Source: an uncultured Eubacteriales bacterium
Lineage (GTDB): Bacteria > Bacillota > Clostridia > Oscillospirales > Butyricicoccaceae
Direction: 5' to 3'
Length of the DNA: 18,881 nt
NCBI GenBank assembly: GCA_934636325.1
Contig: CAKUAK010000071.1
Span: 1 to 18,881, forward strand
Numbering within the stretch: position 1 is the first letter of the stretch; each line of letters starts with the position of its first letter. The translations under genes were made by a program, and so were the position numbers. Shown here piece after piece: positions 7,703 through 15,316 of this stretch. The notes beneath the pieces are model-generated. The model did no database searches, was not told the origin of the DNA, and was given only the letters and a program-made list of their open reading frames with translations.

Positions 7703-8268
7703 AAGATAAAAGAATAGGGCTTTGCATAACAGGGTCGTTCTGCACCTTTTCGGCGCTGCTGCCCGTTCTGGATGAGCTGTGCCGCCAAAACGATGTGACG
7801 GCGATAATGTCGGATACGGCTTACAGCACCGACACCCGCTTTTGGAATATCGAAGAGTACCGCCGGATAGTGGAGGAAAAGACCGGCCATGGGATAATGC
7901 ACACCATAGCCGAGGCCGAGGGGATCGGGCCGGGCAGGCTGTTCGATATCATGCTGATCGCCCCGTGCACCGGCAATACTCTTGCAAAGCTCAACTGGGG
8001 CATAACCGATACGCCGGTGACGATGGCGGCCAAGGCCCATATCAGAAATGGCCGTCCGCTGGTCATCGCGTTGTCGACCAACGACGCCCTTGGCGCGGCT
8101 GGGCAGAATATTGGCATGATGCTCAATAAGCGGAACATATATTTTGTCCCATTTCGGCAGGACGACTGCGAAAAGAAGCCGAGATCCATGGTGGCCGATC
8201 TGTCAAGATGCGGGGATGCGCTGGCGGCGGCCTTTGAGGGTAAGCAGCTCCAGCCGATAGTGTTATAA
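7696..8268 (+). CDS. dpaB: Dipicolinate synthase subunit B (flavoprotein)
   Basis: Second subunit of dipicolinate synthase, a flavoprotein-fold protein of 190 residues (family about 190-200). Family features: the N-terminal GLCITGSFCTFSALLP (residues 8-23), SDTAYSTDTRFW, and the phosphate/FMN-type loop LIAPCTGNTLAKLNWGITDT followed by PVTMAAKAHIRNGRPLVI and STNDALG, as in SpoVFB. The start overlaps the end of dpaA by 7 bases and GGAGGGG lies 5 bases upstream, so translation is coupled. No asd, dapG or dapA follows as it does in Bacillus; the pair stands alone here. Confidence 0.94.
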   Translation: MLKDKRIGLCITGSFCTFSALLPVLDELCRQNDVTAIMSDTAYSTDTRFWNIEEYRRIVEEKTGHGIMHTIAEAEGIGPGRLFDIMLIAPCTGNTLAKLNWGITDTPVTMAAKAHIRNGRPLVIALSTNDALGAAGQNIGMMLNKRNIYFVPFRQDDCEKKPRSMVADLSRCGDALAAAFEGKQLQPIVL

Positions 8269-8299
8269 AACCCTGCCCGCGGGGGCGGGTATATGATAA

Positions 8300-8344
8300 A
8301 AACCGCATCGGACGCCATATTAAACGGATCGTCCGGTGCGGTTT
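8300..8344. terminator. Bidirectional intrinsic terminator after dpaB
   Basis: A 15-bp stem (8300-8314 with 8330-8344, AAACCGCATCGGACG with a single G-U against CGTCCGGTGCGGTTT) and a 15-base loop. On the minus strand it ends in five T, so it also closes the transporter remnant; the plus-strand T run is only three long. Confidence 0.7.
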
Positions 8345-8379
8345 CTGCATGTGTTTTGCTGTATGTCAGGAAAATGGCG

Positions 8380-8685
8380 TCACATGGATATCCAGCCAAA
8401 GGCATTGACGATAAAGCTGGTGAGGATCATGACCGCAAAGAAGGGACAAACGAAGCGGATCATGGTATCAAACACCTTTCTCCGGCGGAAGGGGCTGCCG
8501 TTGAGCGTGACCTCTTGGGCTATGCGCTCCAAGCTGATGGCACGAGAAACCAGGATGTAGCCGGCGTCGGCTACGATAGTAGGGGAAGCAACAGATATTG
8601 CCCAGGTCGACCGATGCACCGGGGCCGAAAAGACAAAGCCGATCTTACCGGAAAATGAGCCTCTGTTGTGCTCGCTGCGATCCAT
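8380..8685 (-). pseudogene. Remnant of an NSS-family (neurotransmitter:sodium symporter) transporter
   Basis: An open frame of 101 codons whose two ends match opposite ends of a sodium-dependent NSS transporter (normally about 440-460 residues). The first residues, RGSFSGKIGFVFSA, resemble the start of TM1. A one-base shift near 8618-8626 then exposes ASVDLGNICCFPYY in the neighbouring frame, a damaged version of the family's SVGLGNxWRFPY signature. The last 55 residues (ITLNGSP-like linker, then MIRFVCPFFAVMILTSFIVNAFGWISM) resemble the C-terminal helix and tail. The intervening roughly 330 codons are missing. The original start context is still visible (AGAGAGG upstream of ATG 8685). It could be called a 101-residue hypothetical protein, but the out-of-frame signature makes decay the better reading. 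Confidence 0.7.
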
Positions 8686-8740
8686 TAAAGTATCCTCTCT
8701 TTATGTCGTGTGTATCGTGCGAAAAATAAATAGGGGCAGT

Positions 8741-8780
8741 AAAAACAAAAGGACGCATTGCGGTTTTGCAGCGCGCCCTT
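8741..8780 (-). terminator. Intrinsic terminator of the DEAD-box helicase gene
   Basis: Minus-strand 13-bp stem with one mismatch (8780-8768 with 8761-8749, AAGGGCGCGCTGC against GCAATGCGTCCTT), a 6-base loop, then TTTTGTTTTT. It lies about 68 bases after the helicase stop. Confidence 0.8.
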
Positions 8781-8801
8781 CTGATGTTCCGTATTGGCCG
8801 A

Positions 8802-8832
8802 ACTTCATTGCGGGGGATGTCCCCGCATGAAG
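8802..8832. repeat. Inverted repeat immediately 3' of the helicase gene
   Basis: ACTTCATTGCGGGG (8802-8815) and CCCCGCATGAAGT (8820-8832) form a 13-bp stem with one bulged T and a short loop. No T run follows on either strand, so it is not a simple terminator; it may be a 3'-end stabilising hairpin between the stop codon and the true terminator. Confidence 0.6.
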
Positions 8833-8847
8833 TATCGAAAAGTAAAG

Positions 8848-10398
8848 CTATCTGCGTTTGCCGTTCCTGCGGTTATATCCGCCTCTGCGGGAACGGCTTC
8901 CGCCGCCGGAGGAGGACTTTGCCTGCTTGGGCTCTTCAAAGGCCTTGAATACCACAAGGAAATCGTTGACGGTGGCATCCTGCATCGACTTCATGACATG
9001 GCGGGCGTTTTCGGGCGAAAGCTCGACATAGGATTCGTTTTCGCCGATGGTTATCTTGCCGATATCCTGTTTTTTAAGTCTGGCGTATTTCATGATAGCG
9101 CCCGAAATATGGCTGGGGCGGATATCATGGTTGGCGCCGACGTCGACCGACAGAAGTACATTGGAGGGATCGTCCTTATAGCGGGAGGGTGAGGACTTGC
9201 CGTTTGATGCCGGCTTGCGGTAAGAGGCCTTGGCATTGTTGAGAGCCCTGACCCTGTCGTCGGGAAGGGCCTCTGTGCCTTCGAGCTCGAAGGGCAGCAT
9301 GTGCGCGCCGGTCTTGTCCTCTATATCACAGAGGTTGAAGAACTCGCCGCGGTTGGCGATGATGGTATAGGCCGCGCCGAAATTGCCGGCCCTGCCGGTG
9401 CGTCCGATGCGGTGGACATAGTATTCTACATCCTGGGGTATGTCATAGTTGATGATGGCCTCGACCCCCGTGGCGTCGATACCTCTGGCGGCGACGTCGG
9501 TGGCGATGAGGATATTGACGTCGCCCTCTTTAAAGGCTTTCATGACATGGCTGCGGAAGGACTGTTTCATATCGCCATGCAGGGCGACGGCGGCAAGCCC
9601 TTTTTCGGTCAGGTGCTCGGTCAAAACGTCGACCATGTGCTTTGTATTGCAGAATATAAGGGCGCGTTTGATATTGAGCTTTTCCATGAGCAGCATGACC
9701 GAGTTGGCCTTTTTGCTCTGGGGGACTTCGACGTAATACTGGGTGATGAGCTCGAAGGCCGTCTGGCCGTCATCGCCCTTTATATGCTCGGGATCCTTCT
9801 GGAAGCGCTGGGTAAGACGCAGTATCTGGGTCGGCATTGTGGCCGAGAAGAGAAGGGTTTGACGCTTTTCGGGGCAGCAGTGGAGGATATACTTGATATC
9901 ATCATAGAAGCCCATGTCGAGCATCTCGTCGGCTTCATCAAGGACGACCATTTTGATATCGTCCAATTTAAGTGTGCCGCGCTTGATGTGGTCGATGATC
10001 CTGCCGGGGGTGCCGACAACGATCTCGGCCTTTTTGAGGCCGCGGATCTGGATCATTATGGTTTGGCCACCGTAGATCGGGACGGTCTTGACACCTTCTT
10101 TATACTTGGCGAACTTGCGGATCTCGTCGGTGATCTGGACAGCAAGCTCTCTCGTCGGGGCGAGAACGAGTATCTGTGTGCGGCCTTCCTCTGTTGGCTC
10201 AGCCAGCTGGACGGCCGGGATGGCAAAGGCCGCCGTTTTGCCCGTGCCTGTGCTCGACTGGCCGATAACGTCGCGGCCCGACAGCACGACGGGGATGATC
10301 TTCTGCTGTATGGGTGTCATGGAAGTGTATCCGACTTCCTCAATGGCCCTGAGTATCTCTGGCGAGAGCTCAAGGGCTGCAAAATCGTTTTCGTTCAT
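8848..10398 (-). CDS. DEAD-box ATP-dependent RNA helicase (CsdA/CshA/DeaD-like)
   Basis: Unwinds RNA duplexes with ATP; family members act in ribosome assembly, RNA decay and cold adaptation. The 516 residues contain the Q motif (F6 to Q32, ending TPIQQ), motif I SSTGTGKT (48-55), PTREL (81-85), TPGR (130-133), DEAD (154-157), SAT (185-187), then the second RecA domain with ATDVAARGID (299-308) and HRIGRTGR (329-336). A DbpA/CsdA-type RNA-binding domain follows at about 412-488 (LLSVDVGANHDIRPSHISGA), and the protein ends in a Gly/Ser/Arg-rich basic tail (495-516). The preferred start is ATG 10398, with GGAG 7 bases upstream; a TTG precedes it directly. It is monocistronic with its own promoter and terminator. 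Confidence 0.95.
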   Translation of the reverse strand: MNENDFAALELSPEILRAIEEVGYTSMTPIQQKIIPVVLSGRDVIGQSSTGTGKTAAFAIPAVQLAEPTEEGRTQILVLAPTRELAVQITDEIRKFAKYKEGVKTVPIYGGQTIMIQIRGLKKAEIVVGTPGRIIDHIKRGTLKLDDIKMVVLDEADEMLDMGFYDDIKYILHCCPEKRQTLLFSATMPTQILRLTQRFQKDPEHIKGDDGQTAFELITQYYVEVPQSKKANSVMLLMEKLNIKRALIFCNTKHMVDVLTEHLTEKGLAAVALHGDMKQSFRSHVMKAFKEGDVNILIATDVAARGIDATGVEAIINYDIPQDVEYYVHRIGRTGRAGNFGAAYTIIANRGEFFNLCDIEDKTGAHMLPFELEGTEALPDDRVRALNNAKASYRKPASNGKSSPSRYKDDPSNVLLSVDVGANHDIRPSHISGAIMKYARLKKQDIGKITIGENESYVELSPENARHVMKSMQDATVNDFLVVFKAFEEPKQAKSSSGGGSRSRRGGYNRRNGKRR

Positions 10399-10442
10399 CA
10401 ATTATCTCCAAATCATTATGATATATCTGTGCATACAAATAC

Positions 10443-10471
10443 AGTATACCATGACCCGGAAAAATAAGCAA
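10443..10471 (-). promoter_or_regulatory. Promoter of the DEAD-box helicase gene
   Basis: Minus strand TTGCTT (10471-10466), a 17-base spacer and TATACT (10448-10443), with an extended -10 (TGGTATACT). The predicted transcript start near 10436 leaves a leader of about 38 bases, so no long cold-shock leader is present. Confidence 0.6.
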
Positions 10472-10531
10472 ATTCGACTTTTGAAAAATGGCGGCGGCAT
10501 TTACCCGGCGGGGTCGGGCAGGATGCGGCAT

Positions 10532-10563
10532 AAAAAACGGCCTGCGGAAACACAGGCCGTTTT
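10532..10563 (-). terminator. Intrinsic terminator of the amidohydrolase gene
   Basis: Perfect 11-bp stem (10534-10544 with 10553-10563, AAAACGGCCTG and complement), 8-base loop, and a run of six T on the minus strand, 27 bases beyond the stop codon. Confidence 0.88.
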
Positions 10564-10590
10564 CGATATCAATGCTTTGTGCTTTGCGGC

Positions 10591-11802
10591 TTAGCCTTTA
10601 TAGACCGTGCCTTCCTTCATAACGAATGCGCAGTCCTTCATGATCCTTATGTCGGCAAGGGGATCGCCCTTGAAAGCGACGATGTCGGCCAGCTTTCCGG
10701 CCTCGATGGAACCGAACTTGTCGGAAGCGCCGAGAAGCTCGGAGTTGGTCTTTGTGGCGGCGATAAGGGTCTGGACCGGTGTGAAGCCGAAGCCGACCAT
10801 AAGCTCGAACTCATATCCCTGTTTGCCGTGGAAGTTAGAGGGAGTACCGGCGTCTGTGCCGAAGGTGTGCTTGACGCCCTGGCGGAGGCCTTCGCGGATA
10901 CCCCATTCATGACGCTCGTATACCTGCTTGGCCTTGTCGATCATCCAGCCCTGGAGGCCCATATCGGGGCCGCAGGTGATGATCCTCTCGGCGGCGATGA
11001 TGGTGGGGGTGTGATATGTGCCGTGCTCAAGGAAGAGGTCGATGGCCTCCTGATCGAGCATCATGCCGTGCTCGACCGATGTGATGCCTGCGCGGGCAGC
11101 GGCCTTGATGCCGTCGGTGCCGTGGGCGTGGGCGGCCGTATGTACACCGTACATCCTTGCAATCTCGCAGATGGCATCAAGCTCGTCCTGAGTCAGCTGC
11201 TGGGAACCGACCGTCGTGCCGAGGGACATAACGCCGCCGGTGGCCATAACCTTGATGAAATCGGCGCCGTATTTGAGGTTATATCTTGCGAGCCTGCGGG
11301 CTTCGTAGGGACCGTCGGCAGGGCCGATGTTAAGATTAGTGGAGATATAGGGGCTGAAGTGGTTATCGGCGTGTCCTCCGGTCGAACTTATTCCTCCGCC
11401 GCTGGCAAGAACTCTCGAACCGGGGAACTTGCCAGAAGCTATGGCTTTCTTGACCGAAACATTGACAAAACCCTGGCTGCCGCAGTCACGGACAGTGGTA
11501 AAACCTGCCATAAGATCGGTTTTTGCATTATCAAGGGCTGTGACTACAAAATCACCGAGAAGCCCTTGAGAGGCACTATAGGGGTCATTGTGCCCGGTGG
11601 AACTAAGGTGAACGTGTGCGTCGATAAGGCCGGGCATGACAAAGCTGTCAGACAGGTCGATGACCTTATATTCTTCGGGAATGTTCTGGGGGCAGGTGAT
11701 GACCTCAGAGATGGTTTTGCCGTCTACGACGACCAACATGTTCTCTGAAACAGAGCCATCCTGCGAATTGAAGAGCTTTCCACATTTTATAGCGGTTTTC
11801 AA
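10591..11802 (-). CDS. Metal-dependent amidohydrolase (imidazolonepropionase/prolidase-like)
   Basis: Cytosolic TIM-barrel hydrolase of the amidohydrolase superfamily, 403 residues. Metal-site residues can be placed: DAHVHL (H63, H65), a likely carboxylated lysine in FIKVMATGG (K184), AAHAHG (H225), SVEHG (H245) and GTDAGTP (D317). The C-terminal SIEAGKLADIVAFKGDPLADI strand returns to the beta-sandwich domain, as in this superfamily. The substrate is not evident: relatives cleave Xaa-Pro or other dipeptides, or cyclic amides. There is no histidine-degradation neighbour to support imidazolonepropionase itself. The start is TTG at 11802; no ATG or GTG lies in frame nearby, and AAAGGTGG is placed 9 bases upstream. 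A consensus promoter lies just upstream and the gene is monocistronic. Confidence 0.9.
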   Translation of the reverse strand: MKTAIKCGKLFNSQDGSVSENMLVVVDGKTISEVITCPQNIPEEYKVIDLSDSFVMPGLIDAHVHLSSTGHNDPYSASQGLLGDFVVTALDNAKTDLMAGFTTVRDCGSQGFVNVSVKKAIASGKFPGSRVLASGGGISSTGGHADNHFSPYISTNLNIGPADGPYEARRLARYNLKYGADFIKVMATGGVMSLGTTVGSQQLTQDELDAICEIARMYGVHTAAHAHGTDGIKAAARAGITSVEHGMMLDQEAIDLFLEHGTYHTPTIIAAERIITCGPDMGLQGWMIDKAKQVYERHEWGIREGLRQGVKHTFGTDAGTPSNFHGKQGYEFELMVGFGFTPVQTLIAATKTNSELLGASDKFGSIEAGKLADIVAFKGDPLADIRIMKDCAFVMKEGTVYKG

Positions 11803-11841
11803 ATTGGTATGCCACCTTTCCGTTTTTAATAGATATTTCTA

Positions 11842-11870
11842 ATTATAATGCACAAAATCGGAGATTTCAA
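11842..11870 (-). promoter_or_regulatory. Sigma-A-type promoter of the amidohydrolase gene
   Basis: Minus strand TTGAAA (11870-11865), a 17-base spacer and consensus TATAAT (11847-11842). The predicted start near 11835 gives a leader of about 33 bases before the TTG start codon. Confidence 0.75.
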
Positions 11871-11907
11871 TAACCGAGGCGAGAAAAATACCAAACCTAA
11901 CATCATG

Positions 11908-11936
11908 TGGCGAAAAAAAGAGAAGTGCGGTATAAT
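11908..11936 (+). promoter_or_regulatory. Possible promoter of the addBA operon
   Basis: Consensus TATAAT at 11931-11936, about 40 bases before the addB start codon; the -35 region 17 bases upstream (TGGCGA) is poor. It is back-to-back with the amidohydrolase promoter. The -10 box is convincing, the -35 is not. Confidence 0.45.
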
Positions 11937-11971
11937 CTATATATCTATCAAAGACAGCGGGAGGTAGGCCC

Positions 11972-14900
11972 ATGATAACCCTGATCTGTTCCGATGACAG
12001 AGAGGACAACATAGATCATATATACGGTCTTGTCGCGGGGGGCGCGGCGGCCGGGCGGAGACAGCTGGTCATCGTGCCAGAGACCCATTCCCATTACGCC
12101 GAAAAACGATTGCTTGCTCAGTGCGGCTGTCCTATCGGGGAGTATGCCCAGGTCAGGACATTTTCACGCGCGTCGGGCAGGATACTCGAGGAAAACCGGG
12201 TCAAAATGATGCCGGTCGACGCCGGCGGACGGATGCTTATTATGTATAAGGCGGTGCGCATGGCCGGGACGTCGCTGGAGTATTATACCGATTCGGCGCT
12301 GCGGCCCGAGACATTGTCGGCCCTGGCGTCGGTGGTGTCCGAGCTCCGGTCATGCCTTGTCTCGCCCGAGACCATCGCCGCGGCCTATGACCAGCTTAGC
12401 CCCAAGCTGCGGGATATCGGCCGTATATATTCGGCCTACTGCGCCGTCTGCGGCGAAAAGGCCTCCTTCGGCGCCGATGTTATAGAGGCGGCGCTGCCCT
12501 ATGCCGGACGATCGGCCATGATACAGGGGGCCGATGTGTATGTTTATGGCTTCGAGGGCTTCACGGCGGCCGAGTACCGTATGCTCGGCGCCATGCTCCG
12601 TGGGGCGGGCAGCGTGACGGTCGCGCTTACCGTCGGCGATGACACACAGCTTTTTGCCGAGCAGCTCAAGACCAAGGGACGCCTCGAACGTCTGGCTTCG
12701 TCGGTCGGCATGAGCTGGACCGTATCGGCGCCGTTGAAAAGGCGCAGCCGGGATGCCGCACCCTGCCGCGCGGCAAAGGCAATGTTCGATTTTTCATATC
12801 CCCCGCAGGAGGGTGCCGACGGCCTTCGGATATACAGATGCAGCGACGTATACGAGGAATGTGAGTTTGTCGCCGGGCAGTGCCGTAAGCTGATCCTTCA
12901 AGATGGGGTACGGCTGAAAAATATCGGCGTTGTCACATCACAGCCCGATAAATACGAAAAATATCTGGCCCAGAGCTTCGAAAGATTCAGCCTGCCCCTC
13001 TATGTGGACCGAAAGGACGATCTGCTTGACAAACCGGCGGCAATGGCGGCCCTCGGGGCGCTGCGGGCCATAGAGGACGACCTCAGTTTTGCCTCCATGC
13101 TGAAATACCTGAAATCGGGGCTGATCGGCTTTGCAAGGGACGAGCAGGAGAAGCTGGAGAATTACGCCTATACATGGCAGATTCGCGGCAGTCGTTGGAT
13201 GGCAGATTGGGATATGCCGGTCGACGGATATGACGGAAGGGACAGCGCGGTAGAGCTGGAAGAGCTCAACACCCTGCGCCGCAGACTTACTGCACCGGTT
13301 AAGGCCCTGCGCGATGCGCTGTCGCCGAGTGCGGAGGGTCGGGTATATACCGCAGCCGTAAGAACGCACATGGCGGCTATCGGTCTTGAAGATGCCATTA
13401 AAGAGCGCGCCGTTCTCCTTGAAAGCCGCGGACGCAGGCAGGAGGCCGCCGAGTACCTTCAGATATTCGACATCATAAAAAAAGGCCTTAATGAGTTCGA
13501 AGAAGTTATGGGAAATGACGAGCTTTCAAGGTCGGATTTTCTCTCGCTTTTTGAGCTCATGCTGGGCCAGTATAAGATAGGGACGATACCGGTATCCCTC
13601 GATTCGGTCGAGTTTTCCGACTTTGCCCATGCTTCATTTGAAAGCATAGACCATCTTTTTGTCATGGGCTCGACAGAGGGTCAGCTGCCACCGTCGGAGG
13701 TCGGCGGCAGCCTTTTGAAAGAGCGCGACCGCATTATGCTCGAGACCTGCGGCATAGAGCTGACCCAGAGCGACGAAGAGCGCATCTTTGAAGGTATGAG
13801 CAGCATATACCAGGTGATAAATAATGCTGTAAAGTCGATATGCTTCACATATCCCGCGCGTACCTTCGGTGGTGCTGACGCCGCCAAGAGCTATCTTTTG
13901 GGCCATCTTGAGCAGGTTTTCCCCGTCGGCGCCGAAAGAGACTGCGCCGAAGAGCTTCGCCGGGCCAGCCTGATGGCCGGGATACCCTCCTTCGAGCTGA
14001 TGTGCCGCGAAAGCGCCAGCCCGGAAAAAGAGGCCGCGCTTTCATATTATGCCGATCTGCCCGAGGGCAAGCGCCTGCGCCGCCTTGCCGAATATTCATC
14101 GGCCGGAAGAGGGCCGGTGGCCTCTCTTGAAAATATCAGACAGCTTTACGGCCGGTCGGTATACATGTCGGCGACCCGGGCCGAGAAGATAAGCAGCTGC
14201 CGCTTCGCCTTCTTCATGGAATACGGGCTTAAGGCCAAGGAACGCCGCATGGCCGAGTTCAGGGCGACGAATGTCGGCACGTTCGTCCATTATGTTGTCG
14301 AGAATGCCGTAAAGGTCCTCTGCGGCGGCCGGGAAGAGGACCCCGAGGCCGTGGTGCAGCGGTATGTCGAAAGATTCCTGAAAGAGCGCCTCGGCGGGTC
14401 GGAGGGCAAGACGGCCCGATTTATGGCCAACTATCATCTGCTCGAGGAAAACATCCTCGATATCGTCCGCGATATCGTGGAAGAGATCGACAGCTCGGAT
14501 TTCAAGCCGATAGCTTTCGAGATGGGCTTCGGGCGCGACGGCGATTTCCCAGCATATAAGATAAAGCCCTCCGGGCCATCGGGCTGCGGCATAGATCTGC
14601 ACGGCCAGATCGACCGTGTCGACGGCTATGTCAGCGGCGACGATCTTTATATCCGCGTCTCCGATTATAAAACGGGCAGCAAGGAGTTCTCGCTTTCCGA
14701 TATCCTCGACGGCATAAACATGCAGATGTTCATCTATCTTATGATGATAAACGGCGCCCCCGGCTCAGAGATAACAGAGCTGGCGCGGCGTGTTCTGGGC
14801 AAGAAGGCCTCAAAGGTCACCCCCTGCGCCGCGCTGTATATACCGGTCAAAAGCACATATGTAAGCGCCCTGCCGTCGGACAGCGGAGACAAGATAAAAA

Positions 14901-15316
14901 AAGAGCTGCGCAAAACGATCGAACGCAAGGGGGTCCTGACCGACGACCGTCAGCTCATAGATGCGCTGGAGCATCCGGCCGACGGTGAATACCGCTTCCT
15001 GCCGGTGTCCTATACGAAAAAGGGGACCTTCACCGCGTCGTCCAAGGTCGTCAGCCAGCCCGATATCGACAGGCTGATACATCGGACCGAGGAAAATCTG
15101 CGGCGCATCGCCGAGATCATATCCAAGGGCGAGATAGAGGCCGACCCATACGCCGGAGGCGGCGGGCGGACCTATTGCGACTGGTGTCCTTACCGTCAGG
15201 CATGCCAGTTCGACGTCGATACGAAAAAGGACAAATACAGATATCTTAAAAAGCTCAAGCGAAACGAGGTGCTCGAGCTGCTTGCAAAAGAGGAGGGTGA
15301 GAAAAATGGCCGTTGA
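11972..15316 (+). CDS. addB: ATP-dependent helicase/nuclease AddB subunit
   Basis: Partner of AddA in the enzyme that resects double-strand breaks to a recombination hotspot and loads RecA. The 1114 residues are close to B. subtilis AddB (1166). The C-terminal nuclease domain carries GQIDRVD (D881) and VSDYKTG (D898, K900), and the iron-sulfur cysteines are complete: C743 and the C-x2-C-x5-C group C1069, C1072, C1078. HLFVMGSTEGQLPPSE (around 559) is a typical UvrD-like core segment. The N-terminus lacks the Walker A loop (GRxGSGKT) found in B. subtilis AddB; here it reads LICSDDREDNIDHIY, so this subunit should not hydrolyse ATP. The start ATG 11972 has GGGAGGT 6 bases upstream. It overlaps addA by 11 bases. 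Confidence 0.93.
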   Translation: MITLICSDDREDNIDHIYGLVAGGAAAGRRQLVIVPETHSHYAEKRLLAQCGCPIGEYAQVRTFSRASGRILEENRVKMMPVDAGGRMLIMYKAVRMAGTSLEYYTDSALRPETLSALASVVSELRSCLVSPETIAAAYDQLSPKLRDIGRIYSAYCAVCGEKASFGADVIEAALPYAGRSAMIQGADVYVYGFEGFTAAEYRMLGAMLRGAGSVTVALTVGDDTQLFAEQLKTKGRLERLASSVGMSWTVSAPLKRRSRDAAPCRAAKAMFDFSYPPQEGADGLRIYRCSDVYEECEFVAGQCRKLILQDGVRLKNIGVVTSQPDKYEKYLAQSFERFSLPLYVDRKDDLLDKPAAMAALGALRAIEDDLSFASMLKYLKSGLIGFARDEQEKLENYAYTWQIRGSRWMADWDMPVDGYDGRDSAVELEELNTLRRRLTAPVKALRDALSPSAEGRVYTAAVRTHMAAIGLEDAIKERAVLLESRGRRQEAAEYLQIFDIIKKGLNEFEEVMGNDELSRSDFLSLFELMLGQYKIGTIPVSLDSVEFSDFAHASFESIDHLFVMGSTEGQLPPSEVGGSLLKERDRIMLETCGIELTQSDEERIFEGMSSIYQVINNAVKSICFTYPARTFGGADAAKSYLLGHLEQVFPVGAERDCAEELRRASLMAGIPSFELMCRESASPEKEAALSYYADLPEGKRLRRLAEYSSAGRGPVASLENIRQLYGRSVYMSATRAEKISSCRFAFFMEYGLKAKERRMAEFRATNVGTFVHYVVENAVKVLCGGREEDPEAVVQRYVERFLKERLGGSEGKTARFMANYHLLEENILDIVRDIVEEIDSSDFKPIAFEMGFGRDGDFPAYKIKPSGPSGCGIDLHGQIDRVDGYVSGDDLYIRVSDYKTGSKEFSLSDILDGINMQMFIYLMMINGAPGSEITELARRVLGKKASKVTPCAALYIPVKSTYVSALPSDSGDKIKKELRKTIERKGVLTDDRQLIDALEHPADGEYRFLPVSYTKKGTFTASSKVVSQPDIDRLIHRTEENLRRIAEIISKGEIEADPYAGGGGRTYCDWCPYRQACQFDVDTKKDKYRYLKKLKRNEVLELLAKEEGEKNGR

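Noticed and set aside
9301..10467. 388-codon plus-strand open frame opposite the DEAD-box helicase
   Set aside because: In register with the helicase codons and explained by codon choice; runs over the helicase start and promoter.
10579..11748. 389-codon plus-strand open frame opposite the amidohydrolase
   Set aside because: In register with the amidohydrolase codons; no ribosome binding site or domain seen.
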